From the NCBI GenBank assembly GCA_900544025.1, contig UQTM01000005.1, forward strand, positions 1 to 64,000: DNA of 64,000 bases, in the 5' to 3' direction. The position numbers were made by a program, and so were the translations under genes. The notes under the pieces were generated by a model. It did no database searches. It saw only the letters and a program-made list of their open reading frames with translations, and was not told the origin of the DNA. Position 1 is the stretch's first letter, and every line of letters starts with the position of its first letter. The stretch is from an uncultured Odoribacter sp. (GTDB lineage Bacteria; Bacteroidota; Bacteroidia; Bacteroidales; Marinifilaceae). Positions 42,608 through 49,633 of the stretch are shown here, piece after piece.

Positions 42608-43930
42608 ATGAAAGTTTTAAAATTCGGAGGAACTTCAGTAGGAAGTGCGGAAAGAATTCGTTCGGTTGCCCGACTGATTAACGATAACCAGCCTAAAATT
42701 GTAGTATTGTCGGCCATGTCCGGAACCACCAACACGTTGGTCGAAATAGCCAATTGTTTGTACCGGAATGAAAAGCAGGAGGCGCAGAATATCATTCACA
42801 ACCTCGAAATGAACTACTATATCGTAGTTACGGAATTATTTGAAACCGAGGCTTACATACGCAGAGGAAAAGAATTTATTCAGACCATTTTCACCTATCT
42901 CCGGTCATTTATCAATAAAGATTTCTATCCTTTACAGGAAAAAGCCATATTAGCACAGGGTGAGATCATGTCCACCACCCTCATGCATTTTTATCTGGAA
43001 GAATGCGGCACTCCCACCACTTTATTGTCCGCGTTGGATTATATGCGTATCGATAAAGACTGTGAACCGGACTATTTTTATATCCGGCAAAACCTGAAAC
43101 GGGAACTGGCACAGCCTTCCACCCGGGAATTGATCATTACCCAGGGCTTCATCTGCCGTAACGCTTACGGGGAGATCGATAACCTGAAACGAGGGGGCAG
43201 CGATTATTCGGCAGCTCTTGTCGGGGCAGCCGTTAAAGCCGAGGAAATTCAGATATGGACAGATATCGACGGCTTTCATAACAACGACCCCAGAGTCGTA
43301 GAAAACACCAAAGCCATCCGCCACCTATCTTTCGACGAAGCGGCAGAATTAGCGTACTTCGGAGCAAAGATCCTTCATCCCTCCAGCGTTCAGCCTGCCA
43401 AACGGGAAAATATCCCTGTCCGCTTAAAGAACACCCTTTGCCCGGAAGACGAAGGCACCCTGATCACCAAAGACAGTCCGGTACAAAATATCAAGGCGGT
43501 TGCCGCTAAAGACGGGATCACGGCCATTAAAGTGAAATCGACCAATATGTTGCTGGCTTACGGTTTTCTGCGTAAAGTGTTTGAGGTTTTCGAAGCCTGG
43601 AAAACACCGATCGACATGATCGCCACTTCGGAAGTCGCCGTTTCGCTGACGATCGACTGCACCGACCATCTGAACGATATTATTTGTGATCTTGAACAAT
43701 ATGGAACAATAGAAATAGACCGGGACATGGCGATCATCTGCATCGTAGGGGATTTCGCCGCCGGGAGATCGGGTTTGGGGGCTATGGTGATGAACGCCCT
43801 GGCAGAAGTTCCTTTACGCATGATTTCTTATGGAGGCAGCGAACACAACATCTCGGTGCTCGTGAAAAATGAAGATAAGAAAAAAGCGATGATAGACCTA
43901 AGCCAGAAACTGCTGAATGTTGAAAACTAA
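42608..43930 (+). CDS. Aspartate kinase (monofunctional)
   Basis: Phosphorylates aspartate, the committed step of the aspartate family (lysine/DAP, threonine, methionine). The protein has 440 residues. The kinase domain has MKVLKFGGTSVGSAERI, SAMSGTTNTLVEIA, GFICRNAYGEIDNLKRGGSDYSAALVG and WTDIDGFHNNDPR. The C-terminal ACT domains (about 300-435) are present, suggesting allosteric feedback by an end product. lysA follows 24 bases downstream, so this isozyme is probably dedicated to lysine/meso-DAP. No homoserine dehydrogenase domain is fused. The symbol (lysC) is likely but not certain. Confidence 0.93.
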   Translation: MKVLKFGGTSVGSAERIRSVARLINDNQPKIVVLSAMSGTTNTLVEIANCLYRNEKQEAQNIIHNLEMNYYIVVTELFETEAYIRRGKEFIQTIFTYLRSFINKDFYPLQEKAILAQGEIMSTTLMHFYLEECGTPTTLLSALDYMRIDKDCEPDYFYIRQNLKRELAQPSTRELIITQGFICRNAYGEIDNLKRGGSDYSAALVGAAVKAEEIQIWTDIDGFHNNDPRVVENTKAIRHLSFDEAAELAYFGAKILHPSSVQPAKRENIPVRLKNTLCPEDEGTLITKDSPVQNIKAVAAKDGITAIKVKSTNMLLAYGFLRKVFEVFEAWKTPIDMIATSEVAVSLTIDCTDHLNDIICDLEQYGTIEIDRDMAIICIVGDFAAGRSGLGAMVMNALAEVPLRMISYGGSEHNISVLVKNEDKKKAMIDLSQKLLNVEN

Positions 43931-43954
43931 AGCACACACAACAATAATATCTAT

Positions 43955-45094
43955 ATGAAGCTAACAGACCAAATACAAAACTTACAAACACCCTGTTATT
44001 ACTATAACCTCGAATTATTGGAAAAAACTTTACAAACCGTAGTGAAAGAATCGGGCAAGCATGGCTTCCATGTTCACTACGCTGTAAAGGCAAACGCCAA
44101 CCCTACGCTATTAAAGATCATCGCTCGATATGGATTGGGAGCGGATTGCGTAAGCGGAAACGAAGTGTCGAGAGTTGTTGAATGTGGTTTTCCTGCGGAC
44201 AAAATCGTATATGCGGGAGTGGGGAAAAGCGATAGGGAGATAGAAACAGCTTTAAGTCACGATATCTTTTGTTTCAACTGTGAATCGTTACCGGAAATTC
44301 AGGTGATCGATGAAATAGCGGGACGTATGAACAAAAAGGCACGGATCGCTTTGCGTATTAATCCGAATGTGGATGCGCACACCCATCACTACATCACCAC
44401 CGGAATCGAAGAGAATAAATTCGGTATTTATTTATACGACCTGGAACGGGTAATCGATGAAATACAGCCTTTGGCCAACATCGAACTGATCGGATTGCAT
44501 TTTCATATCGGCTCTCAGATCACAGATATGTCGGCATTCCAAAGTTTGTGTATCCGGGCAAACGAAATCCAGCACAAATTACAGGAACGCCACATACAAT
44601 TGCCGCACATCAATTTCGGAGGAGGATTGGGCATCGACTACAACCAACCTTACGGGGAACCGGTCGCTAATTTTGCCGATTATTTCGACACGTTCGCACA
44701 ATTCTTCGAGCCCCTGCCTCATCAGCAGGTACACTTCGAACTGGGACGCTCCATTATCGCCCATTGCGGAGACCTGATTTCCAGAGTGCTTTACGTAAAA
44801 GAAGGTAAAAACCGGAAATTTGCCGTGTTGGATGCAGGAATGAACGATCTTCTACGCCCTGCCCTGTATCAGGCATTTCATAAAATAGAAAATATCAGTT
44901 CCGACCTGCCGGAAGAGAAATACGATGTAGTAGGCCCGATCTGTGAATCATCGGACTGTTTTGGAAAAGACGTTTGCTTAAACCAAACCCGCCGCGGTGA
45001 TTTGATCGTGATCCATTCTGCCGGAGCTTATGGGGAGGCAATGGCATCGCAGTACAACCTCAGAAATATGCCGGGTGTTTATTTTTCGAAATAA
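43955..45094 (+). CDS. lysA: Diaminopimelate decarboxylase
   Basis: PLP enzyme that decarboxylates meso-diaminopimelate to lysine. The protein has 379 residues, fold-III type. The PLP lysine is in HYAVKANANPTLL. Conserved motifs are LRINPNVDAHTHHYITTG, KFGI, HFHIGSQITDM, NFGGGLGIDY, ELGRSIIAHCG and VGPICESSDCFGKD (the substrate-contact Cys-Glu). The C-terminal barrel has GAYGEAMASQYN. Second gene of the aspartokinase-lysA operon, followed by a strong terminator. Confidence 0.95.
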   Translation: MKLTDQIQNLQTPCYYYNLELLEKTLQTVVKESGKHGFHVHYAVKANANPTLLKIIARYGLGADCVSGNEVSRVVECGFPADKIVYAGVGKSDREIETALSHDIFCFNCESLPEIQVIDEIAGRMNKKARIALRINPNVDAHTHHYITTGIEENKFGIYLYDLERVIDEIQPLANIELIGLHFHIGSQITDMSAFQSLCIRANEIQHKLQERHIQLPHINFGGGLGIDYNQPYGEPVANFADYFDTFAQFFEPLPHQQVHFELGRSIIAHCGDLISRVLYVKEGKNRKFAVLDAGMNDLLRPALYQAFHKIENISSDLPEEKYDVVGPICESSDCFGKDVCLNQTRRGDLIVIHSAGAYGEAMASQYNLRNMPGVYFSK

Positions 45095-45209
45095 GATAAT
45101 CTATATTAAAAATAAATTCTATTTCAAAAGTAACCTATATACTTTCAGGAGATAGACCAGTTCTAAAATAAAAGTTGCATGACTCAAAAAGTTATTGCAG
45201 TAACCTAAG

Positions 45210-45244
45210 CGACCGGGAGATATTTTTCTTCCGGTCGTTTTTTT
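45210..45244 (+). terminator. Terminator after lysA
   Basis: CGACCGGGAGA (45210-45220), a 6-nt loop, TCTTCCGGTCG (45227-45237) then seven T: an 11-bp stem with one G-U pair. Confidence 0.9.
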
Positions 45245-45559
45245 ACATCATCTAAAATTTTATAACCGGATACTTTAAATACGCTTACATTACAAAAGCC
45301 CATCTTTCCGTTATCTTTTCAAAAATAATGTATTCCTTAAATGAAATCGTTTTTGAATATCCTAAATAATGGCTTTTAATCCGTAGCAACATCGAAAATC
45401 CACACAGATAACTTAACATTATTTTATTAATGTTAATAAATAAGTTTAATATCATCCAATGCAATTTAATTATTTTCCATTATTATGTAAATATGTTATT
45501 TTATTTTATAAATTTACTTCGATATATATAAACATTACTAACTATCAAAAGTAAACCTT
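45245..45559. other. 315-bp AT-rich region upstream of orphan lipoprotein gene
   Basis: Non-coding and strongly AT-rich compared with neighbouring DNA. It holds the inverted repeat TTAACATTA-TTTTAT-TAATGTTAA (45413-45436) followed by a near -7 box TAAGTTTA (45441-45448, one mismatch). These may be the operator and promoter of the lipoprotein gene. Nothing else was recognised. Confidence 0.4.
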
Positions 45560-46372
45560 ATGAAAAAAAACTTTTACTATTTGTTTTCATTGCTTTTCAT
45601 AAGCATGTTTCTAATTTCATGTGAGGCTACTCAAGAAATAACGCCTACGGACAACAGTACATCCGGGATCGTCAGCAGAAGCGATGTTCCTACCCCAGGA
45701 ACAAGCCCGAAATCCTTTACTCTTAACATCACCGGAGGAAACTATTCGGTAGGAATTATAAACAGATTTAATGATCCACCTACAGTAACTATCGTTTCCC
45801 CTTCGATGTGTCCGTATTCTTATTATTATCAAATTCCAAACAACGTTACTCCAAACGTTTTCGACGTCGAAATTATTGCAACAAACCAAAGCATGCGTTA
45901 TATAGCTGGCTTCTGCGATGAAGATGGTTGCTACAGCCATGCAGATACTTATCATTATGCAGTATGTGGTAGCAGCGCTCAAAATATAACAGCAGTATTT
46001 GATCCAACTAATTGGAGACCCGATCCCCTTCCTCCAGAAGTTGATGAAGAAGGTGGCAGTGGCGAAATTCCCTCCTTATCGGAATATGCAGACGTTTCGA
46101 TTACAGTAGAAGCTCCGAATATTAACGTTACAGCAGATTATATAAATCGATACGATACTTTTGTTCAAACAGCCATTGCCGGAGTAACAGTATTAAACCA
46201 AATAAAAGTAAGTTATGGAGTAAATTTAGAACTTTACAACACCAATAGCGGTTATACAAAAATACATTTTTATGACGGTAAGAGTACTTCCGATGTACTA
46301 ATTCCACCCTTTAGCTCAATTACACAAAAGATTGTACCAACTTCAGCAACCTATTATTACCGTATTTATTAA
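45560..46372 (+). CDS. Hypothetical lipoprotein
   Basis: Protein of 270 residues with a type II signal peptide: MKKNFYYLFSLLFISMFLISC, lipobox ending at Cys21. The mature protein has a low-complexity Ser/Thr/Pro linker, then a beta-rich domain (about 50-150) with the cysteine-containing stretch FCDEDGCYSHADTYHYAVCG. An acidic-proline linker (PDPLPPEVDEEGGSGE) joins it to a second beta-rich domain (about 178-270). No family is recognised. The gene is more AT-rich than its neighbours and isolated by terminators on both sides. It is presumably anchored in the outer membrane, but surface exposure is not shown. Confidence 0.7.
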   Translation: MKKNFYYLFSLLFISMFLISCEATQEITPTDNSTSGIVSRSDVPTPGTSPKSFTLNITGGNYSVGIINRFNDPPTVTIVSPSMCPYSYYYQIPNNVTPNVFDVEIIATNQSMRYIAGFCDEDGCYSHADTYHYAVCGSSAQNITAVFDPTNWRPDPLPPEVDEEGGSGEIPSLSEYADVSITVEAPNINVTADYINRYDTFVQTAIAGVTVLNQIKVSYGVNLELYNTNSGYTKIHFYDGKSTSDVLIPPFSSITQKIVPTSATYYYRIY

Positions 46373-46393
46373 AACGGTCATATTTTTCACATT

Positions 46394-46435
46394 AAAAATT
46401 GGAATACTTTAAATTTTAAAGGTATTCCAATTTTT
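46394..46435. terminator. Long bidirectional terminator after orphan lipoprotein gene
   Basis: AAAAATTGGAATAC (46394-46407) pairs perfectly with GTATTCCAATTTTT (46422-46435), with a few additional inner pairs. A-rich and T-rich ends allow termination in either direction. Confidence 0.85.
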
Positions 46436-46598
46436 ATTCTCCTTTTCTTCCAACCCTTCTTAAATCTTTCATTCGTTTTTACTTATCGTGAACATTTTAT
46501 CTTTCAGCTCTTAAAGATCGAATGCTTCGGATAACTTTTTAATTGCCATACAAATAACACATTTCAACCCAGTGAGCCTATTAATCAAGATTTTTATA

Positions 46599-46606
46599 TA
46601 AGTTTG
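46599..46606 (+). promoter_or_regulatory. -7 box (TAAGTTTG) for sirtuin gene
   Basis: Exact TAnnTTTG match overlapping the TTG codon of the longest frame (46604), so translation must start downstream at the ATG pair 46625/46628. Confidence 0.6.
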
Positions 46607-46624
46607 CAAAATCAATATATATCC

Positions 46625-47311
46625 ATGATGAAATTAATTATTTTAACAGGTGCCGGCATGAGTGCCGAAAGTGGAATCAAAACATTCAGGGATAGCGACG
46701 GCTTATGGGAAAATTACCGGATTGAAGAAGTTTGTACTCCTGAAGCGCTCGAACGTAACCCGGAATTGGTAAACCATTTCTACAACGAAAGGCGCAAGCA
46801 ATTATATGAAGCACAACCCAATGCAGGACACATCGGATTGGCAGAACTGGAAAAATATTTCGATGTCCGGATCATCACCCAAAATATCGACGACTTACAT
46901 GAAAGGGCTGGTAGCAGCCGGGTATTACATCTCCACGGAGAACTTAAAAAAGTCAGGAGCAGCATCCATCCGGATAAAATATACGATCTCGATGGCTGGG
47001 AACTCAAACCGGGAACCCGGTGTGAGGACGGTTCTTTGTTGCGTCCCCATGTTGTCTTTTTTGGAGAAGCCGTACCTAATATCGAACCGGCAATCGAACT
47101 GGTAAGACAATCGGATTTGTTTGTGGTAATCGGCACCTCACTGGCTGTCTATCCTGCCGCCAGCCTGCTGCGTTATGTACCGGAAGGTATTCCAGTGTTT
47201 CTTATCGATCCGCATATTCCCCAAGCAGTCCGGAATTCCGGAATTCATTTCATCGAGAAAACGGCCTCTGCCGGAGTAGCCGAATTGAAGCAACTATTAA
47301 TAAATCAATAA
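46625..47311 (+). CDS. cobB: NAD-dependent protein deacylase, SIR2 family
   Basis: Sirtuin of 228 residues (start at 46625 or 46628) that removes acyl groups from protein lysines using NAD. Motifs: LTGAGMSAESGIKTFRDSDGLW (NAD pocket), TQNIDDLHERAG, catalytic His in VLHLHGEL, VVFFGEAVP and VIGTSLAVYPAASL. The FYNERRKQL segment keeps the Tyr and Arg that in SIRT5 and E. coli CobB bind succinyl/malonyl groups, suggesting desuccinylase activity. The usual two CxxC zinc pairs are missing: the small domain between HGELKKV and RPHVVFF has only one Cys. Own promoter; rlmD follows 57 bases downstream. Confidence 0.93.
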   Translation: MMKLIILTGAGMSAESGIKTFRDSDGLWENYRIEEVCTPEALERNPELVNHFYNERRKQLYEAQPNAGHIGLAELEKYFDVRIITQNIDDLHERAGSSRVLHLHGELKKVRSSIHPDKIYDLDGWELKPGTRCEDGSLLRPHVVFFGEAVPNIEPAIELVRQSDLFVVIGTSLAVYPAASLLRYVPEGIPVFLIDPHIPQAVRNSGIHFIEKTASAGVAELKQLLINQ

Positions 47312-47368
47312 AATATACTCTTTGTCGGATGACAGAGAGCATATCTCAACCTTATCTACCAATACAAT

Positions 47369-48772
47369 ATGGCACGAGGAAAAAAACCTTTATTAGAAAA
47401 TATCGAAATTCAAAAAATTGCAGCCGAAGGTAAATCCATTGCTTATGTCGATGAGAAAGTTTTATTCGTACCGAACACCGTCCCCGGCGACATTGTGGAT
47501 GTTCAGGTTACCCGGAAGCGGAAAAGCTTTCTGGAAGGTTTTGTAGTCAGAACGCGGAAAGAATCAATTTTACGCACTCAACCGTTTTGTCCCCATTTCG
47601 GAATCTGCGGAGGCTGCAAATGGCAAAACCTGCCTTACGAAAAACAAACCGAATTCAAGCAACAGGAAATCATCGACAACCTAAAACGTATCGGCAAGGT
47701 AGAACTACAAAACATCCACCCGATCATCGGATCGGCACACACTCAATATTACCGGAACAAGTTAGAATTTACCTTTTCAGATAAACGTTTCTTAACCCGG
47801 GAAGAGATCGGGCAGGCCACCGACATCACCCGAACTCCCGCTGCAGGCTTTCACGTGCCGGGCTTATTCGACAAAGTGGTGGATATCGAAACCTGCTACC
47901 TGCAAGGTTCTCCTTCCAACGAAATACGGAATTTCATCAAACAATATGCAATAGAGAGAGACCTGACTTTTTACAATATCCGGGAACAACACGGTTTTTT
48001 ACGGACTCTGGTCATTCGCACCGCCTCCACCGGAGAAGTTATGGTCATCCTTGCTTTTGGAGAAGAAGACCAAACAGAACGAAAAAATTTACTCGACGCT
48101 TTGATAAACGAATTTCCCCAAATCACGTCCCTGATGTATGTGATCAATGAAAAACAAAACGATTCATTGACCGACCAAGAAATCATTTGCTATAAGGGAC
48201 GGGATCATATCTTTGAAGAAATGGAAGGCTTAAAATTTAAGATCGGCCCAAAATCTTTTTATCAGACCAATTCGGAACAGGCTTACAATTTATATTCCAA
48301 GACCAGAGAATTAGCCGGACTTAACGGCAGCGAAACGGTCTATGATCTCTATACCGGAACAGGCACTATCGCCAACTTTATAGCCCGGCAGGCCCAAAAA
48401 GTGATCGGAATCGAGTATGTGCCGGAAGCGATCGAAGATGCCAAAGTAAATTCAGAGCTGAACGGCATTGCGAACACCCTGTTCTATGCCGGAGATATGA
48501 AAGATGTTTTAAATTCCGATTTTATAGCCCGGCACGGTCATCCCGATGTTATCATTACCGACCCTCCACGGGCGGGCATGCATCCGGACGTAGTGCAAAC
48601 GATCTTAAATGCAGCTCCTGAAAGAATCGTATATGTCAGCTGCAATTCCGCCACTCAGGCACGCGACCTGCAATTAATGGATACAGCCTATAAAGTGATG
48701 GCGGTACAGCCTGTGGATATGTTTCCACATACTCACCATGTAGAAAACATTGTTTTATTGCACAAAAGATAA
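47369..48772 (+). CDS. rlmD: 23S rRNA (uracil-C5)-methyltransferase, RlmD/RumA type
   Basis: SAM-dependent m5U methyltransferase of 467 residues. The N-terminal TRAM domain (about 5-60) has GKSIAYVDEKVLFVPNTVPGDIVDV. The iron-sulfur cysteines are CPHFGICGGCKWQ (about 74-86) plus a downstream Cys in VDIETCYLQ. The methyltransferase core has FYQTNSEQAYNLY, VYDLYTGTGTIANFIA, VIITDPPRAGMH and the nucleophile in IVYVSCNSATQARDL. The exact target uridine cannot be assigned; RlmC- or TrmA-type activity is possible. A terminator follows 30 bases after the stop. Confidence 0.92.
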   Translation: MARGKKPLLENIEIQKIAAEGKSIAYVDEKVLFVPNTVPGDIVDVQVTRKRKSFLEGFVVRTRKESILRTQPFCPHFGICGGCKWQNLPYEKQTEFKQQEIIDNLKRIGKVELQNIHPIIGSAHTQYYRNKLEFTFSDKRFLTREEIGQATDITRTPAAGFHVPGLFDKVVDIETCYLQGSPSNEIRNFIKQYAIERDLTFYNIREQHGFLRTLVIRTASTGEVMVILAFGEEDQTERKNLLDALINEFPQITSLMYVINEKQNDSLTDQEIICYKGRDHIFEEMEGLKFKIGPKSFYQTNSEQAYNLYSKTRELAGLNGSETVYDLYTGTGTIANFIARQAQKVIGIEYVPEAIEDAKVNSELNGIANTLFYAGDMKDVLNSDFIARHGHPDVIITDPPRAGMHPDVVQTILNAAPERIVYVSCNSATQARDLQLMDTAYKVMAVQPVDMFPHTHHVENIVLLHKR

Positions 48773-48802
48773 TTCCAAAGACCAAAGTATATTGAAAATA
48801 TT

Positions 48803-48829
48803 AGCCCCTGCCTCAAAAAGGCAGGGGCT
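48803..48829 (+). terminator. Terminator after rlmD
   Basis: AGCCCCTGCC (48803-48812), loop TCAAAAA, GGCAGGGGCT (48820-48829), then a T-rich stretch: a perfect 10-bp GC-rich stem. Confidence 0.9.
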
Positions 48830-48961
48830 GTTGTTTTCCCCGTTCTTGCTACAGACTTATTTTATCAAAGTTTCTTCCGAATATCCAATCAACATTCTCT
48901 GATAATTAAGCTGATACGTTTTCGTTCAATCTTCCTGACCTATGTAGGAATTTAAGTCATA

Positions 48962-48979
48962 AAAAAACGAACGTTTATT
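48962..48979 (+). repeat. Left inverted repeat (IR-L) of putative invertible promoter
   Basis: AAAAAACGAACGTTTATT. It is an exact reverse complement of 49368-49385 over 18 bases. Its core ACGAACGTTT is the reverse complement of AAACGTTCGT, which fits the ARACGTWCGT core that I recall for Mpi-dependent inversion sites in Bacteroides fragilis. Confidence 0.85.
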
Positions 48980-49179
48980 GTTGCAAAAATTCAATCAGGC
49001 ATTTTTGTTAATAAAAACAAAATGCGTTAAGAGCAAATCCAATAAATAAAGAATATTTTAACATCAATCCTAAAAATCAATAAAATTGAGTATCAACGAA
49101 TTGAATCTTGATGTAAAAAAAATCACCATTTTTTGCGCAATTAATTGTACTGTTGCTTTAATTATTCTTTTTTTTTAAT

Positions 49180-49187
49180 TAGATTTG
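49180..49187 (+). promoter_or_regulatory. -7 box (TAGATTTG) inside the inverton
   Basis: Exact TAnnTTTG match on the plus strand, pointing to the FAS1/SusC operon. A TTG lies 24 bases upstream (49153-49155), slightly farther than ideal. No exact TAnnTTTG was found on the minus strand of the segment, so the present orientation appears to be ON. The implied leader to the first CDS is about 440 nt. Confidence 0.5.
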
Positions 49188-49367
49188 CAAATAAATTAAT
49201 AGTAAACATGAATTTTATTAAAAGAATTTGTCGGTAATGAGGTGTTATATTAAAATCCGGTTTTCCGAAAACGTTTACAATAGGTTTTGACCTGTTTCAA
49301 AAATTTATTTAAAATTTAACAAACTCTATTTCAGAGAAAGTACTCTGGCATAGAGGTTATTCACCAT

Positions 49368-49385
49368 AATAAACGTTCGTTTTTT
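49368..49385 (-). repeat. Right inverted repeat (IR-R) of putative invertible promoter
   Basis: AATAAACGTTCGTTTTTT. It is the perfect partner of 48962-48979; the AAACGTTCGT core is at 49371-49380. Confidence 0.85.
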
Positions 49386-49435
49386 AGAGTGTTTATATCC
49401 CTGAAAACGAAGTTATTGAAAGAAAAGGAGCGGAA

Positions 49436-49573
49436 ATGAGATATCAGGTAGAACGCATGATTCCCAGGCTGTTAGACAATGTTAACAGTGATCTATTTTC
49501 AACGATCGTGAGTTCATACTTTTTTGCCTTTATTATGAAAAACAATCATTACTATAATTTTACCCAACAATAA
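49436..49573 (+). CDS. Small ORF (45 aa) in the operon leader, hypothetical
   Basis: MRYQVERMIPRLLDNVNSDL... to ...NNHYYNFTQQ, lying between IR-R and the first FAS1 gene and preceded by the purine-rich AAGGAGCGGAA. No family is recognised. It could be a leader peptide, a remnant, or chance. Confidence 0.3.
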   Translation: MRYQVERMIPRLLDNVNSDLFSTIVSSYFFAFIMKNNHYYNFTQQ

Positions 49574-49633
49574 AACTGAAACCCAAATACTTACGTGATT
49601 TTTTTTGAATTTTGAATACTAAACAATTGATTT

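Larger units (their letters stand above)
48962..49385. promoter_or_regulatory. Putative phase-variable invertible promoter (inverton)
   Basis: A 388-bp AT-rich, non-coding segment (48980-49367) enclosed by a perfect 18-bp inverted repeat, placed between the rlmD terminator and a long FAS1/SusC/SusD operon. Size, repeat length, core motif and position match known Bacteroides invertible promoters. Site-specific inversion would flip the internal promoter toward or away from the operon. No invertase gene is in the window, so a master serine or tyrosine recombinase would act in trans. The call is from sequence pattern; inversion itself is not shown. Confidence 0.75.

Noticed and set aside
48962..49385. 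Inverted repeats as ends of a small transposon or MITE
   Set aside because: No transposase, no target-site duplication seen at the outer edges, and the repeat core matches DNA-inversion sites and lies at a promoter position.
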